64,000 bases of DNA from assembly GCF_050948215.1 (NCBI RefSeq), contig NC_135157.1:8308001-8372000 (forward strand), given 5' to 3'. Numbering within the stretch: the stretch's first letter is position 1; each line of letters opens with the position of its first letter. Of this stretch, positions 37,343 through 50,291 are shown piece after piece. Origin of the DNA: Halictus rubicundus. Lineage: Eukaryota; Arthropoda; Insecta; Hymenoptera; Halictidae. Made by a program: the position numbers and the translations under genes. The notes beneath the pieces are model-generated. The model saw nothing but the letters and a program-made list of their open reading frames with translations. It made no database searches and was not told where the DNA came from.

Positions 37343-40300
37343 ATGTCCAACAATCCTCAGTGGAAAACGTTCCAGCCGCCAATCATGAACTCTGACCCTG
37401 CAATACTTGATTATAAGTCCGTGGCTATACCTAGTCCCAAAGTTATAATGGGATCGCATCAATCAGCAACTAATATCTACAGAAATGGTACCAACTACGG
37501 TAGCGACCATTATATGACAGATTCTCCTCCTGGGAATGGAAAAAATAATATACAATATGCAGGTTATGCCAATACACAAAAGTCACGTAAAGAACTTAAC
37601 AGATTTCCTTTTGGGACATTTACTGGAATGGAAGGAAATGCTGCTTACACAGAAGACACATCAACAAATAATTCCACCGATCAAGATCAATCTGCTAACC
37701 AAGGAACACGAGAAACAGGAATAATCGAAAAATTATTAGTAAGAATTTTTGTATTATTATAATCAGTTTCACATCGGTATGCTTTTTTTATATTCAACAT
37801 AACTTTTCTATTTTTTTGTTTACAGCATTCATATGGATTTATACAGTGCTGTGAAAGACAAGCAAGATTGTTCTTTCATTTTAGCCAATTTAGCGGTAAC
37901 ATAGATCATGTAAGAATTGGAGATCCAGTTGAATTTGAAATGACTTATGACCGACGAACAGGAAAACCTATTGCTAGTACAGTCAGTAAAATTTCTCCAG
38001 AGGGGGTTAGTATGGAATATATATAATTTAAATACTTTTGACGAAGAACTACAAACAAATGCATAAATTTGTAAAATCTTGTATGAACTAGGTGCTAGGC
38101 GAAGAACGAGTTATTGGACTTGTAACCATAGTATCACACGCGAGTGGTGACTTACAAGGCCGTATTAGTTATGAAAACAGAGGAGAATGTTTTTTTCTGC
38201 CATATACAAAAGATGATGTAGAAGGAAATGTTACTTTGGTTATCGGTGATAGAGTGTCATTTCAAATTGCTACTAATCAACGGTATATCATCTATATGTT
38301 TTATCACGTTTGTTAATTTATAAATTTGTAAAAGTATTATAAACCTTTAAAATCAATTACAGTGGAAATTTAGGTGCGTGTCATGTAAGATTGGAAAATC
38401 CAGTACATCCAGTTCGCTATCGTGGAGTAGTATGCTCGATGAAAGAAAACTTTGGCTTTATTGAACGTGCTGACGTAGTTAAAGAGATTTTCTTCCACTT
38501 TAGCGAAGCTAAATCTATGAAAGAAGAACTTAGATTAGGAGATGATGTTGAATTTATAATACAAACTCGAAATGTAGGAGCACATATTTCATTTATATAA
38601 GGAGCTATCGATTATTATTTTATACCAATTATATTATTACTATTTTTCAGGGGAAAGAAGTAGCTTGTAACATTACTAAGTTACCACCTGGTTCTATAGT
38701 ATTTGAAGAAGTCTGCAACGAAGTAGTGAAAGGGCAGGTATTGAAACCTTTGGAAAGGGGCACTGCAGCTCGTCATCAAAATGATCCATTGCCTGGAAGA
38801 ATTCGTTATAGAGATACTGATCATTCTGAAGTTGAAATTCCGTTTGGAGACAAAGATCAAAAAGGAGATTTTACTCTTAGGTATAGATATTTCGAAGTTG
38901 TGGATATGTATTATCGGTTTGTATTACTGTTCATCAATACAACTATACGCTAACTTTTTTTTCTTAGACATGGGGACTGGGTCCAATTTCGTATTGCAAC
39001 GGATACTAGAGATCAACTCAAAAGAGCTACTGAAATATTGTTGTTACCTGAATCTTTTACTGTGTCTGGTGAAAGACGAGAACAAGGCATTATTGCTGCT
39101 CTCAAAGATGGATTTGGTTTCATTCGTTGTGCTGATCGAGATTTAGCTCGTTTATTCTTTCATTTCAATGAAGTTCTTGATGTTGATAGAGAAATTAGTG
39201 TAGGAGATGAAGTTGAGTTTACAGTTATTCAAGTGAGTATATCTAAAAAACAACAAATAGTACGTGTTAATCGTATTTGTATGTTATTTTTTTAATGTTA
39301 ATATTTATCATTGTTAATTGTCATGATAGGATACTTCTTCATCATTTTCGAGTAATCGACAAAGTGCAATTAGGTTGAAACATTTACCAGCTGGTACAGT
39401 TCAATTTGAAACAATCATAGAAAAAGATTTGATGGGTACTATAATTCAAGGTGTAAGCGGTACCTGGTCTCATTTGGTACCTGGTCTCATCGGATACGTA
39501 AAAGAAAATCAACAAAAGAGTGTTATTTTCTTTATTAAAGATTGTAATCCAAAAAATATTCCAAAACTAGATGACAAGGTATATTTTTTTTTTCTAGGGT
39601 AAGAAAATATCGATTAATTCGTTACTTAAAATACGATTATTTTTTAGGTTCAATTTAGTATCTGTCAAGTAAAACGAAATAAAGAACTTGTTGCTGTTGA
39701 CATATCTCTAGTGAATTCTTCTGGTGAAAAAACTTCAAGTGGTAATAAAAAGTTGAACGGTCAAGTTTGTCAGGGCTTCATTGCTGCTCTCAAAGATGGA
39801 TTTGGTTTTATTGAGACTGTGAATCACGATAAAGAAATATTTTTTCACTTCAGGTAAAGATTTTTTGTATAAATCAATCTTCTGTTACTAGATCGTTGAT
39901 ACTTACGCCCTCACAATTCTTCTTAGCAATTTTGAAGGAGACGCTAGTACATTGGAAGTAGGAGCTGATATTGAGTGTATAATCAGTTCTGGAAATGGTA
40001 GAGGAAACAGTGGTTGTGTTGCCGCGGATTACGTTAAATTAGTACCTCGTGGAAGCATTCCTAGGCCAATACCAGTTAGCGAAGTGCTCGATGGAACGGT
40101 CGTGAGACCATTACGAAGTGCAAATCCTGACCAGGCAGAGTATGCTGGTTTGATAAAGATAAACGCTACTAACGAAGACGAAGACGTCCCAGAATACGAG
40201 TTTAGAATTATGGGACTGGTTAATAAACGCGAGCTATTACAGGCTGGCGACCCTGTACAATTACAGGTCGATTCAGCAGGCCATGCTTGTAATGTTGTAG

Positions 40301-40771
40301 CGGTTAGAAAAAAGAGAAGAGCAACAGTGGATGCAGTGAAAGGTCCTTTCGGTTTTCTTGCCTATGAGATTGACGAGGGTAAGAAATTATTCTTTCACAT
40401 GAGTGAAGTTCGAGATCATGCGATACTTCAGCCAGGAGACCCGGTTGAATTCGTTTTGATTACGAATCAACGTACTGGTAAATCGTCTGCATGCAATGTA
40501 ACACGATTAAGGTAAAATATCAATTTTTACAGAGATTCTTTCTTCATTTGAAACAGTATCATAAATTGATCTACGAATATATTTTGTATATTTATTGTAC
40601 AGCGATTTAGTCCAACAACGACCCGAACGTTTGATCAGCAGACTGCGTACTACATCTATGGAAGACACAGGTCCTAAATTAACGGTAGTTAGACAACCAA
40701 GGGGGCCAGACGGCACGCGTGGATTTAGTCAAGAAAGATCCCAGCATACCCCTGGTGCCATTCAAGAGTAA
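37343..40771 (+). CDS. Unr: Unr/CSDE1, cold-shock-domain RNA-binding protein
   Basis: Ten exons: 37343-37738, 37826-38005, 38092-38282, 38363-38573, 38651-38880, 38968-39232, 39330-39578, 39648-39853, 39927-40511, 40603-40771; 893 residues. Five canonical cold-shock domains are recognisable by their RNP motifs: GFIQCCERQARLFFHFSQF, NFGFIERADVVKEIFFHFS, GFGFIRCADRDLARLFFHF, GFGFIETVNHDKEIFFHFS and PFGFLAYEIDEGKKLFFHM, with non-canonical ones between them. The C-terminal KLTVVRQPRGPDGTRGF matches the SUZ-C motif. By family knowledge it binds A/purine-rich RNA with PABP and controls translation, mRNA decay and, in flies, msl-2 dosage compensation. The start follows an in-frame upstream ATG at 37277; MSNNPQWKTFQ is chosen for its family-like sequence. 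A long 3' UTR is likely, with AATAAA at 41995. Confidence 0.96.
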
Positions 40772-42304
40772 TGTTGTATCGAAACGGTTACTGCTTATTC
40801 AAATTGTAATCTACATTACTTGTTTTTAGTCCATACACTTCGGTACCGAGATTATTATTATCATAAGCATGATCGTAAACATTTGCCAAATTGAGACTAA
40901 TGTGACAACAATAATAATATTGATAATAATCAATTGGATTATGAACTTGTTGAGAAAAGAAACAGAATATAAAATAAAAAAAAACAACGAGTCACTTTAT
41001 CATCTTATAAAATATGAAAATTATTAGGGGGGCGATTTGTCTAAACTACTTAATTTGACTAAAAATCTGTCGGTAATCTTGTTTTATTTGCAACACAGCA
41101 TAATAGTTCTAAGAATTCTAAACAAGTGTTGTGAAATATTCTTGAACTTTTTAAATTGCTACTCCCTGTAAAAATTTTATAGACATTTCCTTCCATTAGT
41201 TTATTATACGTAAAAGCATAAAGTGGAAAATAATTTAATATTGAACCATTGACAACCTGCCCGTTTATAATATTCGATGATAATGTCCCGTCTGCTTTTA
41301 TAAGAATATACGTACATGTTGATACAACATTTATTTATATAATTTTCTTTAGAGTATTTGTTTTACCTATACTGTACACTACAATCAGTTTAAAATGTAC
41401 AATAGACGAAACTAAAGTCACATGCAAATTCATCATATATATAAAATACTGATTGGCCATACAATCAAAAAGAAAAAAGAAAATGTATCCGTATCACTTG
41501 CTGAAACTTGCGAATTCAAATGATTTTATAGTGCAAGGAGCAGACTTATGTTTCATTATATGAATCACCGTAACGTGTAACTCTGTTGAAAAAAGAGAAT
41601 ATCAATGAATTTGTAAAAGAAGTTAATAACTGGCCAATTGTTTGTCCTAGATAATATATAATATATAAATATATGTACATGCAGTTAAGTTCCTGGTGCA
41701 GTCTCGTGTTGTAAAATCAAACTAGTATTACGAATTCAGTCGATTCATACTACAAAAAAGAAAAAAAAAACAAAACTACAAAACAGTACTTATACGAAGA
41801 GTAAAAGAATCGATTTTTACAAGTTTTGCCATCAGAAACAGCAAGTGAGGTACACGTGGCATTATGTAGAAATAGATGAAAGGAATAAAAATAAGAACAA
41901 AGTGCATAACACAAGCACGATACAAACTAAGCGTTTGTCTGACAACTCATGGATCCAACACATCATGTGCATACATATTGTAAAATTATTGATGAATAAA
42001 CAGTGAAAATGTCAAACCTCTCTTTTTTGTCTTAAAATACAAAATAGCTTAGCAACTGTGTTTTTTTAAAACAATATTCACTGTAGCAAATAAGTGTTTT
42101 TGACTTTTGTCATCTTTCTATATTGACAATTTGTAATAAAAGTTTATAAATAATAATGTGCAAAACTATTATGATATATACAATATGTATTTATTATGTA
42201 TGTACAAAGATGTGGAAATTGTTACAAAACGTGTTCATTTTTTTTTTGTATTTAATAGCACATGTATTTGATTTTTAATAGATAAGTATAAGAAACATTG
42301 TAGA
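40772..42304. other. Unr 3' UTR, convergent with the EGF-like gene
   Basis: No coding sequence is supported. The first 1.2 kb is probably the Unr 3' UTR, ending near the AATAAA at 41995. A minus-strand AATAAA (plus TTTATT at 42190-42195), 110 bp past the stop, fits the small EGF-like gene. The two transcripts converge here. Confidence 0.6.
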
Positions 42305-44532
42305 TTAGATTACAACACATTCGTAGGGAAACGGTCCTCGGAGACGTAAATAATTCAGTCCTGGACAAGCTGAAAAAAAACATAATCACCTCATTAAATA
42401 GAACTTTTTTAAACAACATTTCTAATTATTATACACAGTAAATTTTTATTTTGATATTTAATATTAGGTAATACATCATTCACACTATTAGTGGAAACTG
42501 TTGTATTTACGATTACGTCGGGAATTGAATGTAATCGAATATAAGGCTGCAATTTATAAATATAATCATCTTTAATCAGTAACGATAGTAAATATACTAA
42601 CGTTTGTCACAGAGTGGCCCATAATAACCGGTTCCTTCGCAGCGACATTTAAATCCAGGGTCCGACGATATTTGTATGCAAGATCCCTCGTTCAAGCAAG
42701 GTTTTAATCTGTAGCACGTATCACTACGCTTGCCTGAAAAAATAATTATACAACAATAACTGTAACTATACGTTCTTGACATTGATGTGAGAGTACAACA
42801 AAATAGACAAATTTCCTGTTAATGTTGATGAAACTAGCAAATATTTCATTACCTCTTAATGCTTCTTTACAGTCCTCATTATTATTATATCTGTATTCGG
42901 AAGAGCAGCCATAACCGCATCTGCATTGTGCGTTATGAATTCGACATCCATACTGCATTTGATCCAAATCGCAAGCGCGCGATCGCGTGCTTATGGCTAC
43001 AATAAAAAAATTATTATAAAGTTAATATCTTCTTGGGACGCTAAAACTAATTTTCAAGTATTAAATTTTGTTTGCCTGAAAATTTATAAAGTATTCAATT
43101 GAAATTTAATCGTTATGATTATAATAATCAGTTTTCTGTAGAGTTAAATTATAGAAGAAATATTTTTTTTAACCGTAATTATTTAATTAATTATTAAATT
43201 ATTTTTATTTTTAGTAAATAATGATTTATTTTAATTGATAATTAAAATATACTGAACAATTTTTTACATATTCATCGCAGAAACAATTACCTTCACTTCA
43301 GTGGTATTAAAGATGCATCGTCTCTACGACTACATACGTGATTAAGTATACAAACAGGCTAAAGTAAAATATTACACGTGCCAAGGATATCTCGGCGACA
43401 AATTACGGACGCAAGTTCCCTGTAAAACTTTTCTAACGAACGCTTCATTCGCAGTGAACGTATCTGCAGTTTATTTACCCTATAGAGATAATGCTACGAA
43501 GAAATATGCTGCCTCGGCCACTATTTGTACCGGATGTATCCATTGCACTTCTCACTTGTCTAAATTGATAACCGTTAAAGGAGATAAAGCACGGCTGTGT
43601 GGGTTAATTGATTTTTCGAATATTAAATTTTATCATAGTCATCATCTATATTCCTACATAATAAAAGCAGTAGAATGGAACGTGGAATGTGCATCATTGA
43701 AACTACAGTTTATTATCGCATTGCATTATCTGTGTCCTCGGTGAATGAACCGAGATCTTTCTTTCAAAAGAACACGTTCAAGCCTAATTTTACATTAAAC
43801 GAATTATCTACCGAAGAAAAAAAAAATATTAGTCAGCGATTGTTACGTATAAAAAGAAATATAACAATTTATTGTTACTTTCAATTTAGTCTAGTGCTTT
43901 AAAATTCTTGTATCGAATATTATGCTGATGGAAAGTTGTAAAGTCGTCACTTTTGACTGAACGGTTTAAAATGTTTGTTGAGATTTTCGAAAAGCCGTTT
44001 TTAATCCATTTAATTCGCCGCCACCCCTAATACTAAAGAACTTTAGAAATTTTCATTTTCAGTCACTAAGTGATTTGATAAGAAGTTATAGTGACATAGT
44101 ACACTTTCGTCGTAGCAGCAAAGAATGAAAAAAGATCGAAGCAAGTATCTTAAACTGATAAGTAAAAAAATGTCCGCACGATAGTCCTTGATAAGAATAA
44201 ATATTCGAATAGTCAAGAAGATTTGGAACAATACGAATTTATTCAATACAAATTATTTGAACAATAAGTTCGTCTTTCGACTGGTTCAACGTTTATTTAC
44301 AAATATATGTATATATTTTTTTCGGAAAACATTTGAGAAACATGAAACTATTTATCTTTCAAAAATATTCGAAAATTATTTATGTTTCTGAATAATTCGG
44401 AGAAAGTATCGAGTTCAAGATAGGAGTTTGAGAAGCGGTCGAACTTCGATCGATATTCTCAAACGTATAAAATGTTTTCGTACCTACAATCACGAGTAGC
44501 AAAATTATTGGCAGTACCGATCTTGGTGGCAT
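42305..44532 (-). CDS. Small secreted cysteine-rich protein with one EGF-like domain
   Basis: Four minus-strand exons: 44484-44532, 42853-42996, 42602-42733, 42305-42369; phases agree, 129 residues. Exon 1 encodes only a signal peptide (MPPRSVLPIILLLVIV). Exon 2 encodes a cysteine-rich module with CDLDQMQYGCRIHNAQCRCG and YGCSSEY. Exon 3 encodes an EGF-like domain (CYRLKPCLNEGSCIQ then FKCRCEGTGYYGPLCDK) with six cysteines in EGF order, and exon 4 a short tail ending YECVVI. The intron between exons 1 and 2 is about 1.5 kb. Secretion is clear from sequence; the role (ligand, matrix or defence) is unknown. I do not recognise an orthologue, though clean phase joining and domain structure make the gene real. 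Confidence 0.8.
42997..44483 (-). other. First intron of the EGF-like gene
   Basis: The 1.49-kb intron separates the signal-peptide exon from the mature protein. It is AT-rich except for a more mixed patch near 43280-43560. Plus-strand open frames at 43454-43902 lack known domains and have no splice partner that I can see. No repeats with defined ends were noticed. Confidence 0.5.
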
Positions 44533-46141
44533 GATGGGCCTACAGAAAGCTCACACGAGATCCGGACGAGGAGTCCCGATAACGATAATCCAGCCAGTGG
44601 ATCGTGCAGTCCGAAAACGAAGATCGACGACCGGCGATCCGCGCCTGCGGATAGGCTTTTCCTGACCTCGGTTGGGTCAAAGGTCACCCGTTTGAAGGGG
44701 TTCGTCTCACGCATGCACTATCGCAAACAGAAAATTCTTGATGCCCACGCTACGTAAGCGAGCAACGATACTCGCTGAGCGCGCTGAACTAACTGAACTG
44801 TTGTCTCTGCACGGCTGGAGGCAACTGCCCCTCAACAACTGCTAACTAAATACAGACTAACGCGTTTAGTTTAGCTAAGATGTCACCAGACACCAAGAAA
44901 CCATGCGTGGGGTTGTCAATCGCTCGACGTCTACTCCATAGCTACACCCATCCTTTTTAATAACTTCCTTAAAATCGTAATTCTCTTCTGTCACGTACAA
45001 GACGATTCGAACATAATAACATAAATAATTACAACAATATATATTTATATTATATTCTATTAAATAATATAAAAGGAATTATCCTTCTGAAAAAAATTTT
45101 AGAAAACATACGGAATATATATAATTATAAAGAGATATATTTAATATATCGGTAGCTAAAAGTAGTTACTCGTATTTGTGAATGAAAAATTAATCTTAAA
45201 ACCAGCATAACTTATGGAATTGCGAGCATTTGAAGTACAATAAATTTTATTTACATTCGTCTTCAAAACAATTTTGGAGTCTTATATAGTTTCGGGTCAG
45301 TCCTTATTTGTCATACGATCCGTCACATACTTTTTCAAACAGACCACACGGTCGGCATTATACTTTTACAACTTTGAAGTGGCTTGAGTTTATATTCAAA
45401 ATTTCCATTTTGTATGTATATGTCGAGAACATATTTTTTTTATCGTTAATTATATTTTATAGCCTTTTTTAACGATATTAAGTATACTTCCAGAAATGTT
45501 AAATCAAATTTACGCTTTTTAAATACTTTGTAGTAGATGATATAAATAGCAGTGCCAGATAATTAGAGAAGCATATTATCGTGTTTTTAAGTTGGATAAC
45601 ATTTAATATCGCGGACTTGCTTCCGGGACTAAATGTAACGCGCATTGCAAAAGTTGCAGAATTTGCTTCCGCGATCTTTTGTAAAAAATATTTTTTTATA
45701 AGATAAGAGAAATCAGCGTTAATCATGTTATGTTGACCGTTGCATTTTATATGTGAATTTAGATCATGGTGCCGCAACAGAATGAATAATTGGATCAAGA
45801 CTGTTAATTAGAATAATTTATTGACGAAACTGTAATAATCTTTGAGATTCTTGGACGGATTATGAAAGTTTTAAGGCACTTTGTTTACATTGTATATCTT
45901 AATTTGAATATGAGTACCTTGATATTTAACAAATTTTTACAAACTTAATCTAAAATTTGAATATTACTATTATTTATTTAGTTTTACATAAATGTATAAT
46001 TATACATCAACACTTTTCATTTGCGTCTTCGGTGGTAAATCTTCATAATAATCGTCTTAGTTATATTCTAAAAAACAATATTTGTTTAGAATATAATTTT
46101 CTGTCAAATACTAGGACATTTATGTTATTATTGTTAGTACC
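44533..46141. other. EGF-like gene promoter and SAPCD2 3' side
   Basis: Bases 44533-44930 are GC-richer and should contain the promoter and leader of the EGF-like gene. The remainder is AT-rich. A minus-strand polyadenylation signal for the SAPCD2-like gene is available at 45973-45978 (plus TTTATT), 164 bp past its stop. Nothing else is recognisable. Confidence 0.5.
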
Positions 46142-47896
46142 TTACATGAATGTTTGGTCATGTTGCTCGTGGATCATTGTCGCTCGTCGAGATTGAACCA
46201 TGCTACCTTGCCTATTATATAATTCTCGCACCAAGTTATCTTTTTCTTGTTCAAGAATTGCTATTCGTTGACTTTTCTTGTTAACCTCCTGTTTTATATT
46301 TTTTCGCAAATTAGTATTTATCTCTTTATTAGTGTTATGGGGATTTAGTAGTTCGAAATCCATTTTTTAGCTCACCTCTGTTAGTCTGTGATTTTGTTGT
46401 TTGAGCCCAGAAAGCATATCTTGTTGAAGTTGCGTAGACGTTGGAGTACTTAGAAAAGCAAGATTCATATGAAGAGGAAGACCCCCACGTTCCCAGCTAG
46501 TAATCAATGCAGCCAAGTGTTTATTAACTTCCAGCACTCGGGCACGTTGCAATTCTAAGCGTTCTTGTTGCGCTTCAGTCCACTGCTCCTGGAAGAGAAG
46601 ATAAATTATATGTCCGTTACATTTAAAATAATCTTATAAATTATTAGCGAAATTCTTGATACCACGTGAGATCCCATGCGTCCAAGATGTTTGATCTTTT
46701 CTTGCGTGGCAGAGATTTGCTTTAAATACCATTCTCTAGCTTTGTCAACTGCTGCTAGACCTTGAAGCAATACATCTTTCTCTTGCTCGATTTGTTTCAT
46801 TCTCTTCATCTAAAAATAAAAACAGAATTAAACAATCTTTTTTGATAAAGACTGAAATACAGGTTTCCCAACTATCCAATCTAGAAAAATGTTGTATAGC
46901 ATTGTGTGCATTAGAAGCTAATTAAAGTTTCTTGCAAGCTGTACAGTTGTACAGCATGTTAATACTCAGTAAATATCGTGCATACCCAAAACCAATCACC
47001 AATCGTTAGTTGGGAATCCTAGAGAAGAACATCTTTACCATATTATAATCAATACCATTCTGCAACGTATGACGTCTAGGTTCTCTACGCCGATTTAAAG
47101 ATTTTTTAAGTTGGAGACCAACTTGATTATTTTGTAATTCAACTGCTTTACCATCTCCCAATACACGAGTTGGTCTCAATAACGTTCTTGTATCTGGTTT
47201 ATAGTTTACGGCTGGTAATTGCCGTTTTTCTATAGCTTTATCATCATTCATTAATAAACCCATTTGCCAATTTTGTAATACTGTTCGAATTTCAGACTTG
47301 TCAAAATTTCTATCGGTGTTAATAGTTCTAACTTCTAATGCAGCACCTGTTCTAGGAGGCTTTGGGGGTCCATATGCTTTATTTAACTTTGATTCGGCTC
47401 CACTTCTAGCATCCATTAATTCTAATTGCGTATTAACATCCTTACGACCTGCTAATAACTGTGGCATACTTAAAGTTCGTTGCTGAGATATGGCATTATT
47501 TGGTCTTATAGTTGCTGTATTCGGAGATGTACATGTTGTTTTAGTTTGACTGTCAGGAATAAGAATTGGAGCGGATGGTGGCCTATTTGGTTGACCACTG
47601 TGTTTTTTGGGATCAGATTCCACTTGAATTTGTAATAGGCAAATTTTCAGTCCAGTGCAGAACCTTTCAAAAGATAACAAACCATTTGGTGGTGTAACTT
47701 TCTTCAGACTATCTAAAACACCTTTTGGAAGACCCTGTGTTCCGTCATCTTGCCATCTATCTTCAATATCAGAAAATTTAACGTACCCTGTATTTTGATC
47801 ATCCATTATATCAAAAAGTGTACGCATGGCAGTGACAAAATGTTTCGGCAAACCATCAGTGGCCGACGTTAGTATTTGCGCCATGTTTATATACAA
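46142..47896 (-). CDS. SAPCD2: Suppressor APC domain-containing protein 2 homologue
   Basis: Four minus-strand exons: 47039-47896, 46663-46809, 46376-46588, 46142-46288; about 454 residues from the first ATG, or 450 from MAQILTS, which looks the more natural start. The N-terminal LPKHFVTAMRTLFDIMDDQN with GYVKFSDIEDRWQDD and LLSFERFCTGLK is an EF-hand-like module typical of SAPCD proteins. The C-terminal exons are heptad-rich coiled coil (QIEQEKDVLLQGLAAVDKAR, IAILEQEKDNLVRELYNRQ), ending in HDQTFM. The middle is Pro/Ser/Arg-rich. The vertebrate protein acts in cell-cortex polarity and spindle orientation. The last intron is only about 87 bp, and the exon 2 donor could also be three bases earlier. 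Confidence 0.85.
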
Positions 47897-49227
47897 GTAT
47901 ACTTAAAGTATGGTTGTTAAGATCACATGTAATCGTTTAAATATTTTACATTTACACATTATCTTTCTGGTGCTGGAACATATTCCATTATGTTTTTTAT
48001 AAAACGTATGACCCATGAATCATTCAGTCATAATTGGTCATCGTTAATCGATCATTGTTCTGTTAACCTGACAGGTCTCCTTTCAAGTGAACATTTATTG
48101 ATGTGTACTATCAGGTTAAAAATTAAATTAGTGTCATCAAATTTGACTATATTTAACACTTTTTAGATGCATTTTTTTGTTAGTTTTGTATTTATAAAGC
48201 CAGTCTCCTTTTCCAAATAACCTCTTTAAACTTTCAGTTGTATGCAGCAAGTTAAATGTAAGCACAACAAATGTAACAAGTAATCAATATGAAGGCACAC
48301 CGATCGTCGAAATAGTCGACCATCCCAATTTGACATCCGACGTGAGACCTCTCTCTCTTATGCTATGGATACTCAATGGCATATGAAACATTTTAAAAAA
48401 TATAAGGAAATCAGAAACTTGTGTTTATAAATGTTTTATACTGTTACCAGAATCACCTTTGGTCAATATACTGTCATAAAAAATGTTAGTTGTAATGTTA
48501 GTCATGATGTTTTTAATGGATATTTAATTTAATAGCAATACCACAGACGAGGTATAGGAGTAGACCAATCACCCAATGTATTTTTTGTCCCACGTCTGCG
48601 GGGCTCTAGAGCCATCTAGAGCCACCTTACCATTTCTGTGTCATATCCTACTGTATCGGCCGGAACTAATATTGTGGAATTAATTGGAATTCAACGGCGT
48701 TGCTGCTGATAAAAGTAGAAATCTCATCAATAGCCCATCTGTGTCAGTCCCACAGACAATGTATAGGAGTACATAGACCAATCACCATATGATATTTCGT
48801 ATCACATGGACTGAAATACCGACGTCGCTAAAAATTGGTGGTTTTGTTGCGCACTCTACGTTTAAAAACGAGGAATTTTAGAACTACAGCGAGTAAAGCA
48901 AAATTGTTCAGACAGCAAATATGAAAAGTAAATAGCTAACAATAACCAGCTAACAACATCGTCTGCAATACTATTACGGTGTTGACAATATGTCTTTCAA
49001 TATTATTGGTTATGCTTCGTTTCACGAAACTACGTAAAATATGCTGTCTTATTTTATACTCCGTTTGAGATACAAATATAATCTAAAAACGAAGTATTTA
49101 TGAAAAGTGTCATCATCTGTCAAATGCCGGTAAAAATTGTATCACAAGTTCCCGCGCAAAATTTGTTTTTGTCTCGCACTCTTCCAGCTTATTGTTAATG
49201 TAAAACATTTTTATCATATACTTCAAT
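47897..49227. other. Divergent 5' region between SAPCD2 (-) and HUS1 (+), with a repeated block
   Basis: There is no coding gene. The region separates two divergent starts by 1.33 kb and contains two copies of a roughly 62-bp block (48541-48602 and 48748-48810) with CCAAT-containing sequence, plus a short palindromic stretch with repeated TCTAGAGCCA at about 48604-48625. The HUS1 promoter should lie in the last 300 bp. Confidence 0.5.
48541..48810. repeat. Two direct copies of a 62-bp CCAAT-containing block upstream of HUS1
   Basis: Both copies read CCACAGAC, then GTATAGGAGTA, then AGACCAATCACC, then ATTT and CGT/TGT plus CAC. The first copy is also framed by inverted ends: CCACAGACG at its start and CGTCTGCGG at its end. 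The copies are about 207 bp apart and differ by several substitutions and a 2-3 bp indel. Confidence 0.75.
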
Positions 49228-50291
49228 ATGAAATTCCGATGTAGAATGGTAGATGTGATCGCTATGAGAGACTTTACGAGTGAGTTAAATATTTATACTT
49301 CATTTATAACCTTTCCTGATGCTTTCACGAATATTGCGTATACGCAAGTAGTCTTTGACGTAACAAATATATGATTTATGAAAAATGATCGCGAATAATT
49401 ACTTCAATAATGTTATTAATTATTTAATAAAAAATTAATTTTATTTTCTGTTTTAGATATTGTTAATGTTCTTTCCCGATTAACAAAACAATGCACTTTA
49501 AAATTAACCCCGAGCGAATTGTGCTTTAGCGTCGGTGACGATCGCGTATCGATGGTTTGGGCAGAATTAAGTCAAGATCATTTCTTTTCCGAATATCTTA
49601 TGAACGGTGTCACCGAGGAGCAAAACGAAATTTATTTAGAATTTGATGCAACTATGCTCGCTAGATCACTGGGTTCTTTACGAATGACTGCAAAGAGCGT
49701 AAAAATAAAACTGACAAATAAACGTCAACCTTGTCTCTCATTGGAAATTGAACTGCCGTCATTGAGCATAGAATCGAGACAATGTTTGCACGATGTACCA
49801 GTGAGAGTTGTACCGCGTCGAGAATGGCAGGAACACCAAGCACCGAATATTCCGGAATTTGATGTAAATATTTATATATCATGGGTGTCTTATTGCTGAA
49901 TTAATTACATTTTTATAATTTTTAGATATCGGTAGATATGCCGCAACTTAAACACGTAAGGAACATTGTGGAGAGAATGAAAAACATGAGTCCACGGTTA
50001 ACATTAAGCGCTGACAAGTCCGGTATATTTGTGCTAAAAGTTGATACGGACAGCGCCACAGTTTCTACACATTTCCAGGATCTGCAGGTGTGGAGTTGCA
50101 GTCAGAAAGATCATGATGACAAAATATCCGCAACCATTGATATTAAAAAATTCTTTATGTTCTTGGCCTGGGATGTCGTACATCCCGATGGCGTGAAATG
50201 TAACATACTTCAAGACAGAATGGTAAACTTATATCTACACTTATCGGATTATTTGAAAATACATTACTTCATTCCTTCGATGACTACCTGA
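49228..50291 (+). CDS. HUS1: HUS1, 9-1-1 DNA-damage checkpoint clamp subunit
   Basis: Three exons: 49228-49279, 49457-49863, 49926-50291; 274 residues, the normal family length. The start MKFRCRMVDVIAMRDFTNI and the body (VLSRLTKQCTLKLTPSELCF, FFSEYLMNG, KIKLTNKRQPCLSLEIELP, VPVRVVPRREW) are characteristic, and the end DYLKIHYFIPSMTT matches the conserved HUS1 C-terminal strand. With RAD9 and RAD1 it forms a PCNA-like ring loaded at damaged DNA to activate ATR signalling in the nucleus. It is divergent from SAPCD2 and convergent with NUP62; only 185 bp separate the HUS1 and NUP62 stops, so the 3' UTRs probably overlap. Confidence 0.96.

Noticed and set aside
43454..43902. Plus-strand frames inside the first intron of the EGF-like gene
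   Set aside because: Overlapping frames without known domains or splice partners.
44595..44625. CAGTGGATCGTG resembling a Tc1-like end
   Set aside because: Only the first ten bases match, there is no flanking TA and no partner end nearby.
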